This document shows positions 54,540 through 62,631 of a stretch of DNA of 64,000 nt, in pieces. Every line of letters starts with the position of its first letter. The first letter of the stretch is position 1. Position numbers and translations under genes: made by a program. The notes under the pieces were generated by a model, which worked only from the letters and a program-made list of their open reading frames with translations, ran no database searches and was not told the origin of the DNA. This DNA comes from Pseudomonas sp. R28(2017) (lineage in GTDB: Bacteria; Pseudomonadota; Gammaproteobacteria; Pseudomonadales; Pseudomonadaceae). Location: assembly GCF_002112505.1 (NCBI RefSeq), contig NZ_NEHW01000002.1:372001-436000 (forward strand), in the 5' to 3' direction.

Positions 54540-55559
54540 TCAGGGCCGTTCGACGTAGCGCCGGTAGAAATCCAGGGTGGCCAGGTTCTTGTCCTTGGCC
54601 TCGAACATGATGTCGAAGCGGTCGGTGAACTGCAGGGCGTAGCGGTTGGTCCAGTCGTTCCACATCTGCGCGCTATGCGGGTACAGATCGCGCTTGTTGA
54701 CCTTCTCCAGCAGCGCCTGAAGGGTCAGCTTGCTGTCGGCATCGAAGCCAAGCGCCTGCAGGCTTTCGGGCGGCTGCGAATAATGCATGGTTGGCCGCAC
54801 ACCACGCCAACTGTCGATGATCCGCGCCACACGCGGGTCGTGCGGGTCGATGTAGTCACCCTCGTGGATCCAGCAGTGGTGGATGTCCAGCACCACCGGT
54901 GCCAGGTCGGCCAGTGCCAGGCAGTCGTCGACCCCATAGGTCTTCTCGTCGTTCTCGAACGTGATGACGTTGCGCGCCACTTGCGACAACCTTGGCCACA
55001 CCTCGCGTACACCCTGCGCGCCGAGGCGCCCGGCGATGTGCACATTGCACTTGAAGTCCTGAAAGCGCTGGCCGAAGCCCATCAGGCGGATCATGTCGGC
55101 GTGGTATTCGAACTCGGCCAGGCTGTTTTCCACCACCTCCGGGCGGTCCGAGCCGAGCACGCAGTACTGGCCGGGGTGGAAGGACAGGCGGATGTCCTGG
55201 TCGCGGGCGAGTTTGCCGATGGCGGCGAAGCGCTCGGTCATCAGCGCCTGGAATTCGTCGTCGCGATAGATCGGCCCCACGTTGAGGTGGCTGTAGAGCG
55301 GCAGCAGGTCGCTGCTCAGGCGTACCATGCGCAGCATCGGCGGCAGTTCAGTGACATAGGCCAGCAGACGCAGCTGGGCGTCGAGGTTGTGCTGCACCAG
55401 CTCCAGCAGCTTGGCCCGGGCCGCTTCGGTGCTGGCGCTGGACAGCCAGCGCAGGGTGGTGGTGCGCGGGTTGAACGTGCGCTCGATGGCCTCCAGCGCC
55501 TTTACCGACAGGCTGCGGTGCGGGTGGCGGTACATGCAGGCGAAGCCCAGGCGGGGCAT
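54540..55559 (-). CDS. uvsE: UV damage endonuclease UvsE/UvdE
   Basis: This 339-residue TIM-barrel metal-dependent endonuclease nicks DNA next to UV photoproducts and other distortions, an excision route independent of UvrABC. Family blocks are the N-terminal PRLGFACMY, RMVRLSSDLLPLYSH, LSFHPGQYCVLGS, NVITFENDEKTYG, and LDIHHCWIHEGDY with metal-ligating His and Asp. The ATG at 55559 has a GGAGA site 7 bases ahead; extra residues upstream are not conserved. Its own UV regulation is not visible here. Confidence 0.92.
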   Translation of the reverse strand: MPRLGFACMYRHPHRSLSVKALEAIERTFNPRTTTLRWLSSASTEAARAKLLELVQHNLDAQLRLLAYVTELPPMLRMVRLSSDLLPLYSHLNVGPIYRDDEFQALMTERFAAIGKLARDQDIRLSFHPGQYCVLGSDRPEVVENSLAEFEYHADMIRLMGFGQRFQDFKCNVHIAGRLGAQGVREVWPRLSQVARNVITFENDEKTYGVDDCLALADLAPVVLDIHHCWIHEGDYIDPHDPRVARIIDSWRGVRPTMHYSQPPESLQALGFDADSKLTLQALLEKVNKRDLYPHSAQMWNDWTNRYALQFTDRFDIMFEAKDKNLATLDFYRRYVERP

Positions 55560-55650
55560 GGCAAGTCTCCAGTTGCGAGATGTTCCTTGGACCACTGCGC
55601 ATTACAGAATGATCACTTCAAACCTGTGCCGGCGAAATACCAACTCAGGT

Positions 55651-56130
55651 TCAGGAGCCCGACTTTTCCAGCGTCTCCAATTCATCCTCGACCTGCTGCA
55701 TGCGCTGCTCGGCCAGCGCCTGGACTTTTTCGTCCCGCGCCGTTTCGCGCATCAGGCCGGTAAGCTTGTCGCTCAGGCGTTTGCCTTCTTCGGTCTCTTC
55801 CAGCGCCCTGGCCTTCGCCGGGTCGCGGGTGGCGGCGACGATGGTGGCGAATTCGGCGTCGCTGAAGTGCTCCTCGCTGTAGAGCTTGAACAGGTCCTGG
55901 CGCTGGTCCTCGACGGTGAGGTGCTTGCGCAACACATTGCTGATGGTGGCTGCATCCAGCTGCGGGTGGGTGCGGGTCAGCAGCGCGGCCATGCGCTCGA
56001 TGTTGTGGTCGTAGGCCTCCTGCAGCGGCAGGTTGGCCAGAATCTGCTGTTCCCGGGTGGGCTTCTGGTCGCAGGCAGCGAGGGTGGTGATAAGCAGCAG
56101 GGGTAACAGCAACTTCTGGATGCGGGGCAT
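55651..56130 (-). CDS. Hypothetical lipoprotein
   Basis: Encodes 159 residues: a signal peptide with a clear lipobox (LLPLLLITTLAAC), then a charged, mostly helical domain with a coiled-coil-like C-terminus (LAEQRMQQVEDELETLEKSGS). No family is recognised. It is transcribed in the same direction as uvsE 91 bases away, perhaps separately. Confidence 0.7.
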   Translation of the reverse strand: MPRIQKLLLPLLLITTLAACDQKPTREQQILANLPLQEAYDHNIERMAALLTRTHPQLDAATISNVLRKHLTVEDQRQDLFKLYSEEHFSDAEFATIVAATRDPAKARALEETEEGKRLSDKLTGLMRETARDEKVQALAEQRMQQVEDELETLEKSGS

Positions 56131-56234
56131 TGGGGTGGCCTTGGGGGCGTAGTGCAGAAGGGGGATTATAGCGGTGTCGGGTTGCCAGCCATCAGCCCTT
56201 GAGGTAGAAAAACGCTCGCCCAGATCACCTTTCC

Positions 56235-56768
56235 ATGCACATGACCCAGTGGATCATCCAACCCCCCAGCCACGGCAGTATCCGTGAAGTCGTGGCCTTC
56301 ATCGACAGCGCCCGCCGCGGGCTGTTCCCGATGCTTGCCGATTCGCCGCTGCCCAGGGACCTCGCCCGTTTCGCCGAGTCGTACCTGGAAGGCGAGGGGC
56401 ATTTCCTCGAAGCCCGCGCTCATGGTCGGTTGATCGCAGGCGTTGGCTACTTGCCCTACGACCACCGCTTCGCCCAGCTCGACTACAAGGGCAAGCGCGT
56501 GGTCGAGGTGGTGCGCCTGTTCGTGCTGCCCGAATACCGCCGCCTGGGGCTGGCTGCGGCCCTGTTCGCCGCCTTGCGCGAGCACGCCCGTGCCGCTGGG
56601 GTCGAATGCCTGTATCTGCATACCCACCCGTTTTTGCCCGGAGCGATCCGCTTCTGGGAGCGGCAGGGCTTTGCGCTGATCGAGGTGGAGGACGACCCGG
56701 TGTGGCGTACGACACATATGGAGCATTGGCTCACCATGGAGGGCGCGGGCCTGTCAGAAACTGCCTGA
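56235..56768 (+). CDS. GNAT-family N-acetyltransferase
   Basis: Encodes 177 residues of the Gcn5-related acetyltransferase fold. The acetyl-CoA-binding motif A appears as VEVVRLFVLPEYRRLGLAAALF (residues about 90-111), followed by LREHARAAGVECLYLHT and FWERQGFALIE. The acceptor is unknown. No strong ribosome site is seen; the start may be 56241. The last 15 bases overlap the convergent OprD porin gene. Confidence 0.85.
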   Translation: MHMTQWIIQPPSHGSIREVVAFIDSARRGLFPMLADSPLPRDLARFAESYLEGEGHFLEARAHGRLIAGVGYLPYDHRFAQLDYKGKRVVEVVRLFVLPEYRRLGLAAALFAALREHARAAGVECLYLHTHPFLPGAIRFWERQGFALIEVEDDPVWRTTHMEHWLTMEGAGLSETA

Positions 56769-58103
56769 CAACGGCCACTCCACGGCCAGGCGGATCTGGT
56801 CGCCATCGAGCTCCGCCTGCGCCGTATTGCCCCGGTGCATGTTGTGCCGCAGCGAAAACGTGGTGCCCTTGGCCTTGCCACTCTGCACCACGTAGCGCGC
56901 CTCAAGGTCGCGCTCCCAGTGCTTGCCACCCTTGCCATAACCCAGGTACGCATAGCCGCCGTCGGGGTCGACGTGGCTGCCGTCGATCGCGAAGCCGCGA
57001 ACGTACAAGGCGCTCAGGTTCAGGCCCGGCACGCCGTAGCCGCCCATGTCCAGGTCGTAGCGCGCCTGCCATGATTTTTCGTTCGGGGCGTTGAAGTCGG
57101 ACATCTGCACGGCGTTGGCGAGGTAGATCGCCCCGCGGGAGACGTAGTCGAACGGCGTGTTGCCATCCACCTGCTGCCAGCCGAGGCTGACGCTGTGCGG
57201 GCCCTGGCTGTAGCGCGAGACCAGGCTCCAGGTGGTGTTGTCGATACGCCCGGACAGCGCCTTGCCGGTGTCGGTGGTACGGTACAGGTTGAGGTCCAGG
57301 CTCAGGCTGCGACGGTCGTCCAGTGCATGGGTGAGGGTGCTGCCGAGGTAGTGCTGGTTCCAGCTGTCTTCGTAGCGCGAGGTGTACAGGCTGGCGCTGA
57401 AGGCGGCGCCGGGGTTCCACACCAGGCCGGCGAGGTCGAAGCTGTTGCCCTGGCGGCCGTCGGAGTAGTTCACCACGAAGCCCTGGTCGTGGCTGGACGC
57501 ATTACGGTCGGTGTTTTCGTTGAAATGGCCGGCGACCACCTTGAGGGTGGCGACCTCGCTGCTGGTGAGAAAGAATCCGGTGGCCGTTTCTGGCAGCAGG
57601 CGGCTGTCGGAGGAGCTGAATACTGGCGTCTTCACCCGCTGTTCGCCCCAGGACAGCACGGTGTTGGATACCCGCAGCTTCAGCGCCGCGCCGCCACGGC
57701 TGTATTCACGCTGTGGGTGGCCGTCGTTGTCCACCGCCAGCAGGCGCGCCTTGCCAGCACGGCCGCCGCCGCTGTCGAGCTGCACGCCCTGATAGGCGTG
57801 GGCATCGACGCCGACACCGATCAGGCCTTGGGTGAAGCCGGACTGCATGGTGCCCATCAGGCCGTAGGCCCACTCTTCAGCCATGCCATTGCGTTCGCTG
57901 CGCGGCTTGTAGGCATTGCGTGCGCTGCTGTTGCGCCCACCGTGTTTGTAATCGCGCTGGTCGTAGACCGTGCGGTTGAGCAGGCTCCAGCTGCTGTCCT
58001 CGATGAAACCGTGGCTTTGCGATTGCGCCGAATCCGCCAGGGCGAACGGGGCCAGGCCTGCCAGGGGCAGGGATAACAGCACAGCGGCGGGGCGCAACGG
58101 CAT
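56754..58103 (-). CDS. OprD-family outer-membrane porin
   Basis: This 449-residue substrate-specific porin of the OprD/OpdK family has a signal peptide (MPLRPAAVLLSLPLAGLAPFALA), the family start GFIEDSSWSLLNRTVYDQRDYKHG, and a terminal Phe (VEWPLSGSF). A GGAAG site precedes the ATG, and it begins 17 bases after the ATPase gene of the B12-riboswitch operon. It is therefore probably the last cistron of that operon. OprD members usually pass amino acids or carboxylates; here context suggests a substrate tied to cobalamin status, which is unusual. Confidence 0.9.
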   Translation of the reverse strand: MPLRPAAVLLSLPLAGLAPFALADSAQSQSHGFIEDSSWSLLNRTVYDQRDYKHGGRNSSARNAYKPRSERNGMAEEWAYGLMGTMQSGFTQGLIGVGVDAHAYQGVQLDSGGGRAGKARLLAVDNDGHPQREYSRGGAALKLRVSNTVLSWGEQRVKTPVFSSSDSRLLPETATGFFLTSSEVATLKVVAGHFNENTDRNASSHDQGFVVNYSDGRQGNSFDLAGLVWNPGAAFSASLYTSRYEDSWNQHYLGSTLTHALDDRRSLSLDLNLYRTTDTGKALSGRIDNTTWSLVSRYSQGPHSVSLGWQQVDGNTPFDYVSRGAIYLANAVQMSDFNAPNEKSWQARYDLDMGGYGVPGLNLSALYVRGFAIDGSHVDPDGGYAYLGYGKGGKHWERDLEARYVVQSGKAKGTTFSLRHNMHRGNTAQAELDGDQIRLAVEWPLSGSF

Positions 58104-58120
58104 GGCGGGAACTTCCAGGT

Positions 58121-58909
58121 TCAGGGGGCGCGAAAACGCAGGATGCGCGCGCCGTCGAAGGGGTCGGTGAGGTAGTGAGCGTGCGCGCCGAAGGTGCTCA
58201 GCAGGCGCTCGGGGGTGAGCACTTCCAGCGGCTTGCCGAGGGCCACCAGGTGGCCTTTGTCGAGCACCGCGACACGGTCGCAGGTCAGTGCCTGGTTGAG
58301 GTCGTGCAGGGCCACCAGGGTGGTCACCGGCAGCGCCTGCACCTGTTGCAACAGGCTCAGCTGGTGCTGGATGTCGAGGTGGTTGGTCGGTTCGTCGAGC
58401 AGCAGTACCTGCGGGCGCTGGGCCAGGGCGCGGGCGATGTGCACGCGCTGGCGCTCGCCGCCGGACAGCGAGCTCCAGACCCGTTCACGCAGGTGCGTGG
58501 CGTCGAGGTCGGCCAAGGCCTGCTCGACGATGCCACGGTCTTCCCGGGAGAACGGCGCCAGCGCCGACAACCAGGGCGTGCGCCCTAGGGCGACGGCATC
58601 GAACACGCTGATCGCATCGAGGGTATCCGCCTGTTGCTCGACCAGTGCCAGCGCCTGGGCGACGCGCCGGCGCGGCAGGCGCGCCAGGGGTTCGCCGAGC
58701 AGCTGCACACTGCCGGTGCCCGGTGTGCGCAGCCCGGCCAGCAACTTGAGCAGGGATGATTTGCCCGAGCCGTTGGGGCCGACGATGCCCAGGGTTTCAC
58801 CGGCGACCACGTTGAGGTCGATGTTACACAGCACGGTGTTGCCCGACAGTTGCAGGCCCAGCCCCCGGCAGGCAAGTGGCGCGACCCGCACGGTGTTCAT
58901 GACGGTCAT
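58121..58909 (-). CDS. ABC transporter ATPase (FecE/BtuD/FhuC type)
   Basis: Encodes 262 residues. The Walker A is VGPNGSGKSS (near 42-51), the signature is SSLSGGERQRVHIARAL, and the Walker B is VLLLDEPTNHLD. FecCD-linked features and length are typical of iron-siderophore/cobalamin ABC ATPases. It overlaps the permease gene by ATGA and drives import from periplasm to cytoplasm. The substrate is inferred from the upstream riboswitch to be a corrinoid or cobalt compound. Confidence 0.93.
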   Translation of the reverse strand: MTVMNTVRVAPLACRGLGLQLSGNTVLCNIDLNVVAGETLGIVGPNGSGKSSLLKLLAGLRTPGTGSVQLLGEPLARLPRRRVAQALALVEQQADTLDAISVFDAVALGRTPWLSALAPFSREDRGIVEQALADLDATHLRERVWSSLSGGERQRVHIARALAQRPQVLLLDEPTNHLDIQHQLSLLQQVQALPVTTLVALHDLNQALTCDRVAVLDKGHLVALGKPLEVLTPERLLSTFGAHAHYLTDPFDGARILRFRAP

Positions 58910-59922
58910 GGGCGCCCCCGGCGGCTGATCAGGATCAGCGCGAACACCGGCGCGCCGATCAAGGCGGTGACCACACCGACCGGGATCACCTGGCCACTGA
59001 TCAGTGTGCGCGACAGCACATCGGCGGCAATCAGGAACAGCGCGCCGCCCAAGGCGCTGGCCGGCAGCAGGCGGCTATGGCCGGGGCCGAGCAGCAGGCG
59101 CAGCGCGTGGGGGATGACCAGGCCAACGAAACCGATGGCGCCGACGATCGACACCATCACCGCCGTTACCAAGGCTGCGCAACTGATCAGCAGCAACTGC
59201 GTGCGGCGCACGGCGATGCCCAGCGAGGCCGCCGAGTCGGCGCCGAAGGTGAAAGCATCCAGCGCCCGGCGGTGCCACAGGCACACCAGCAACCCGAACA
59301 GTGCCACCGGCAATGCCTGCCACACCGACGGCCAGCGCACGCCGCTGAGGTTGCCCAGCAGCCAGAACAGAATGCCGCGCGCCTGCTCGGCGGTGGCCGA
59401 CTTGGTGATGAGGAAGGCGGTGAGGGCCGTGAACAGCTGCGAGCCGGCGATACCGGCGAGAATCACCTGGGCATTGTTGCTGCTTGGCCCGGCTGCACGG
59501 GCCAGCACCAGCACCAGCGCAAAGGCCGCCAGGGCACCGATGAAGGCGCCGCCGGACATGCTCAGGGCTGCGCTGCCCAGGCCCAGCAGGCCGACCAGCA
59601 CCGCGCCGGTCGAGGCGCCAGCGGACAGGCCCAGCAGGTAAGGTTCGGCCAGCGGGTTGCGCAGCAGTGCCTGGAGGATCACCCCACACGTCGCCAGCCC
59701 CGCACCGCAGGCAGCGGCGACCAAGGCGCGGGTCAGGCGGTAGTTCCAGACGATGCCGGCGTCGATCGGGTCGACCGGGTAGCCGGCCTGCCACAGGTGG
59801 TTGGCCAGCACCTGGTAGACCAGCTGTGGCGACAGGTTGGTTTCGCCGATGGCGGTACCGGCCAGCACGGCCGCGAGCAGGGCCAGCAAGGCCAGGGCGG
59901 TGTAGGGCAGGGCGTTCATCAC
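58906..59922 (-). CDS. FecCD-family ABC permease
   Basis: This 338-residue inner-membrane permease has about ten membrane helices. Characteristic blocks are ACGAGLATCGVILQALLRNPLAEPYLLGLSAGAS and FVGLVIPHALRLLLGPGHSRLLPASAL. Such subunits import ferric siderophores, heme or vitamin B12. It overlaps the binding-protein gene (59919-59922) and the ATPase gene, so the three transport genes are tightly coupled. Confidence 0.93.
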   Translation of the reverse strand: MMNALPYTALALLALLAAVLAGTAIGETNLSPQLVYQVLANHLWQAGYPVDPIDAGIVWNYRLTRALVAAACGAGLATCGVILQALLRNPLAEPYLLGLSAGASTGAVLVGLLGLGSAALSMSGGAFIGALAAFALVLVLARAAGPSSNNAQVILAGIAGSQLFTALTAFLITKSATAEQARGILFWLLGNLSGVRWPSVWQALPVALFGLLVCLWHRRALDAFTFGADSAASLGIAVRRTQLLLISCAALVTAVMVSIVGAIGFVGLVIPHALRLLLGPGHSRLLPASALGGALFLIAADVLSRTLISGQVIPVGVVTALIGAPVFALILISRRGRP

Positions 59923-60929
59923 TGCGCCGCTTTACCGCTGGCGAAGGCCGCAGACAAGGTCTGCAGGCCGCGGAACAGGCGGATGCCGGCCTGCATGGCG
60001 TCGGCGTCGAGGATGATGATGCGGTTGTTCCTTACCGCATCCATGTTCTTCGTCACCGGGTCGCTGTGGAGGAATCCGAGCTTCTTCTGGTAGTCGTCGG
60101 CAGGAAAGCGACGGCGGTCCATGCGCGCGATGATCAGCCAGGTCGGGTTGGCCTTGGCCAGGGTTTCCCAGCCCACGGTCGGCCATTCTTCGGTCGATTC
60201 GACCACGTTGCGCACGCCCAGGGTGCGCAGCATGAAGTCGGCCACGCCCTGGCGGCCGGCAACGTAGGGGTCGATGCCGAGGTCGGCACTGGAGAACCAG
60301 AACAAGGCCGACGTGTTGGCCAGGTCCTTGCCGCTCAGTTGCTGTTTCGCGTTGTCCAGGCGTGCTTTGAGGTCGGCATTGAGTGCGGCGCCGCGGTCCT
60401 GCACGTCGAAGATCTCGGCCAGCTGGCTGACGCTCTTGTAGATGCTGTCGACCTGGAATGCCTGCAGGCGGGTGCCGTCGGCGCCGACCAAGTTGTCCTT
60501 GCCTTCGCAGTCCGAGGGCAGCAGGTAGGTCGGAATGTTCAGCTCGCTGAACTGTTCACGGGTAGCGACCGCGCCTTGGGCGCCGACCATCCACTCGAAC
60601 TGCACCGCCACCAGTTGCGGGCGCTTGCCGACCACGGCTTCGAAGCTGGGCTCGTTGTCGGCCAGGCGCGGCACCTTGTCGTTCAGGGCCTTGTATTCGG
60701 GCAACACGTTATTGAACCACAGCGAGGTGCCGGCCAGCTTGTCAGCCAGGCCCAGTGCGTAGAGGATCTCGGTGCCGGCCTGGCCGATGGTGACCGCGCG
60801 CTCGGGCGCCTGGGCGAAGGTCTGCGCTGTGCCACAGTTGTCGATGGTCAGCGGGTAGTGAGTGGTGGCGGCCTGGGCCAGGCCGGCCAGGCTCAGGCCG
60901 GCGAGCAAGGTGGCAATACGGGGCAGCAT
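59919..60929 (-). CDS. ABC substrate-binding protein (FepB/BtuF class)
   Basis: This 336-residue periplasmic binding protein of cluster A-II has a signal peptide (MLPRIATLLAGLSLAGLAQA) and the usual opening ERAVTIGQAGTEILYALGLADKLAGTS, later PQLVAVQFEW and TWLIIARMDRR. An AGGAG site precedes the ATG at 60929; in-frame sequence reaching further upstream runs through the riboswitch and is not coding. It is the first gene of the operon, under the riboswitch. The probable ligand is cobalamin, a precursor such as cobinamide, or a cobalt chelate; an iron siderophore is less likely given the riboswitch. Confidence 0.9.
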   Translation of the reverse strand: MLPRIATLLAGLSLAGLAQAATTHYPLTIDNCGTAQTFAQAPERAVTIGQAGTEILYALGLADKLAGTSLWFNNVLPEYKALNDKVPRLADNEPSFEAVVGKRPQLVAVQFEWMVGAQGAVATREQFSELNIPTYLLPSDCEGKDNLVGADGTRLQAFQVDSIYKSVSQLAEIFDVQDRGAALNADLKARLDNAKQQLSGKDLANTSALFWFSSADLGIDPYVAGRQGVADFMLRTLGVRNVVESTEEWPTVGWETLAKANPTWLIIARMDRRRFPADDYQKKLGFLHSDPVTKNMDAVRNNRIIILDADAMQAGIRLFRGLQTLSAAFASGKAAQ

Positions 60930-60987
60930 GGTGGGCGATCTCCTGTCGAACAGTTCGGGTGAGGAACGCACGGACAGGCATCGCCGA

Positions 60988-61007
60988 GCCCCTGCGCGCG
61001 CAGGGGC
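60988..61007 (-). promoter_or_regulatory. Hairpin in the riboswitch expression region
   Basis: The perfect 8-bp stem GCCCCTGC / GCAGGGGC with a GCGC loop lies between the cobalamin aptamer and the binding-protein start. It is a candidate part of the expression platform; no T-run follows. Confidence 0.45.
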
Positions 61008-61049
61008 AACACGGATGGCCATCCCGGACACCCCGCCGGTTGGTGAATG

Positions 61050-61232
61050 TATGCCGGCAGGTCTCCTGACTGGTGCGTCGTCGCCCGGCTCCGGCCTTCC
61101 CGGACCTGTTGATCCAGTGGCATCGATGGAGCAGGCTCGGCACCTACAGTTGCGGGGGCAGTTCCGATTGGCACGCCTGATTGGGCGGGCCCGGGATTCC
61201 CTATTAATTCCGTGGTGGAAACCGGCGGGCCG
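61050..61232 (-). promoter_or_regulatory. Cobalamin riboswitch
   Basis: On the minus strand the B12 box AGTCAGGAGACCTGCC is at 61071-61056. Upstream of it are the conserved core elements CCCCCGCAACTG and GCCACTG and the 5' GGGAA segment. P1 can pair GCCGG with CCGGC. Such riboswitches repress expression when adenosylcobalamin is bound. It lies 120 bases ahead of the ABC binding-protein gene and fills most of the 340-base gap between that gene and the DUF1624 gene. Confidence 0.93.
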
Positions 61233-61269
61233 CATGGTAGACCATCCGGCCGTCGGGTGAAACGCCAAA

Positions 61270-62436
61270 TCAGAAGTACTTCAGCCAGCGGATGTCGCGC
61301 CGGCGCGCCTTGAGCCGGGCGAACCCGCGCACCGGCAGGTACAGCACCGCCGCCAGCAGCAGCGCGCCCAGCCACACTGCGCCGATGCCATCGAAGCCGA
61401 AGTAGTCGCCGTGGTTGAGGCCGAACAGCGCCACGCAGGCCAGGTACAGCAGCTTGAGCACGTACAGGTGCAGCAGGTAGAAGAACATCGGCGCCGCACC
61501 GAACACCGCCAGGGCGCTGATCCAGCGGGCAACCCCCGCGCGCTCGAAGGCACGCAGCAACAGCAGGCCGCAGCCCAGGGTCAGGGCCAGGAACAGCAGC
61601 GAAGGCGGGTATTTGGTGATGTTGAAGAAGCTCATCAGCGTCTGGGTGATGGTCGGGTAGCCGCTCCATGGCGCCTCGCCGTAGCCGTTGTAGATGCGCA
61701 GCACCATGAAGCCGAGCAGGGCGATGACCCCGGCCATCAGCAGCCGATGCTGGCGCTCGGCGGTATCGCTGCCTCGGGCGAACCACGGGCCGAGGCCGTA
61801 ACCCAGGGCGATCACGCCGATCCACGGCAGCACCGGGTAGGAGGTGCGCAGGCGCAGGTTCTCCGAGACCTCCAGCCAGCCACGGTCATGCAGGATCGCC
61901 CACGGCACGTGCAGGGCCGACTCCACGCCGAAGTGCAGGCCATCGAGCAGGTTGTGCCCGGCGATGATCAGCGCGCCCAGGGCGAGCAGGGCAGGGCGTG
62001 GCAGCCACACCAGCAGCGACAGGGCGATCATGCTCACGCCGATGGCCCAGATCACCTGCATGTAGACCACGCTTGGCGGCAGCTGGAAGGTCCAGGCGAA
62101 GTTGACCAGGGTGAATTCCAGCACCACCAGGAACAGCCCGCGCTTGAACAGGAACGCCGAGACATCGCTGCGGCCCTGGTGCTTCTCGCCATACAGCCAG
62201 GCCGACAGGCCGGTGAGCAGGACGAACACCGGGGCGCACAGGTGGGCCAGGGTGCGGCTGGCGAACAGCGACGGGTCGGTGGCATCGATGGTCATCGGGT
62301 CGCTGACCTGGCGGTGCAGGAAGAAGGTTTCGCGCACATGGTCGAGGAGCATGAACAGGATCACCAGGCCGCGCAGGGCATCGATGCTCTGCAGGCGCTG
62401 GGTGAGCAGGGTGGGGGTGGCTGAGGCACTGGTCAT
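61270..62436 (-). CDS. DUF1624 / heparan-alpha-glucosaminide acetyltransferase-like membrane protein
   Basis: Encodes 388 residues with about ten membrane helices. The N-terminal RLQSIDALRGLVILFMLLDHVRETFF is the DUF1624/HGSNAT-like signature (acyl-transfer across membranes to sugars). It lies upstream of the riboswitch and is probably separately transcribed. The acceptor is unknown. No partner gene is evident. Confidence 0.83.
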   Translation of the reverse strand: MTSASATPTLLTQRLQSIDALRGLVILFMLLDHVRETFFLHRQVSDPMTIDATDPSLFASRTLAHLCAPVFVLLTGLSAWLYGEKHQGRSDVSAFLFKRGLFLVVLEFTLVNFAWTFQLPPSVVYMQVIWAIGVSMIALSLLVWLPRPALLALGALIIAGHNLLDGLHFGVESALHVPWAILHDRGWLEVSENLRLRTSYPVLPWIGVIALGYGLGPWFARGSDTAERQHRLLMAGVIALLGFMVLRIYNGYGEAPWSGYPTITQTLMSFFNITKYPPSLLFLALTLGCGLLLLRAFERAGVARWISALAVFGAAPMFFYLLHLYVLKLLYLACVALFGLNHGDYFGFDGIGAVWLGALLLAAVLYLPVRGFARLKARRRDIRWLKYF

Positions 62437-62530
62437 GGAATGAGGTCGCAGGCAGGAATGATTGTCAAATGAAACGTTATCTTATAACTATTTCATTTGC
62501 GGTTGATAGCGGTTTTTGTGTTGCCAGTGC

Positions 62531-62625
62531 TGGCCTCTTCGCGGGCAAGCCCGCTCCCACAGGGATTGCGCAGATCTCAGGCCTTGCACATAACCTGTGG
62601 GAGCGGGCGTGCCCGCGAAGAGGCC
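62531..62625. repeat. Inverted REP pair
   Basis: Facing REP units GGCCTCTTCGCGGGCAAGCC and its near-complement are separated by about 30 bases. They lie between the DUF1624 gene and the 3' end of the TonB receptor gene. Confidence 0.88.
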
Positions 62626-62631
62626 ATCAGC

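Noticed and set aside
56754..56768. Overlap of the GNAT and OprD genes as a sign of misannotation
   Set aside because: It is a convergent 15-base 3' overlap; both C-termini are family-like (terminal Phe in OprD), so both can be real.
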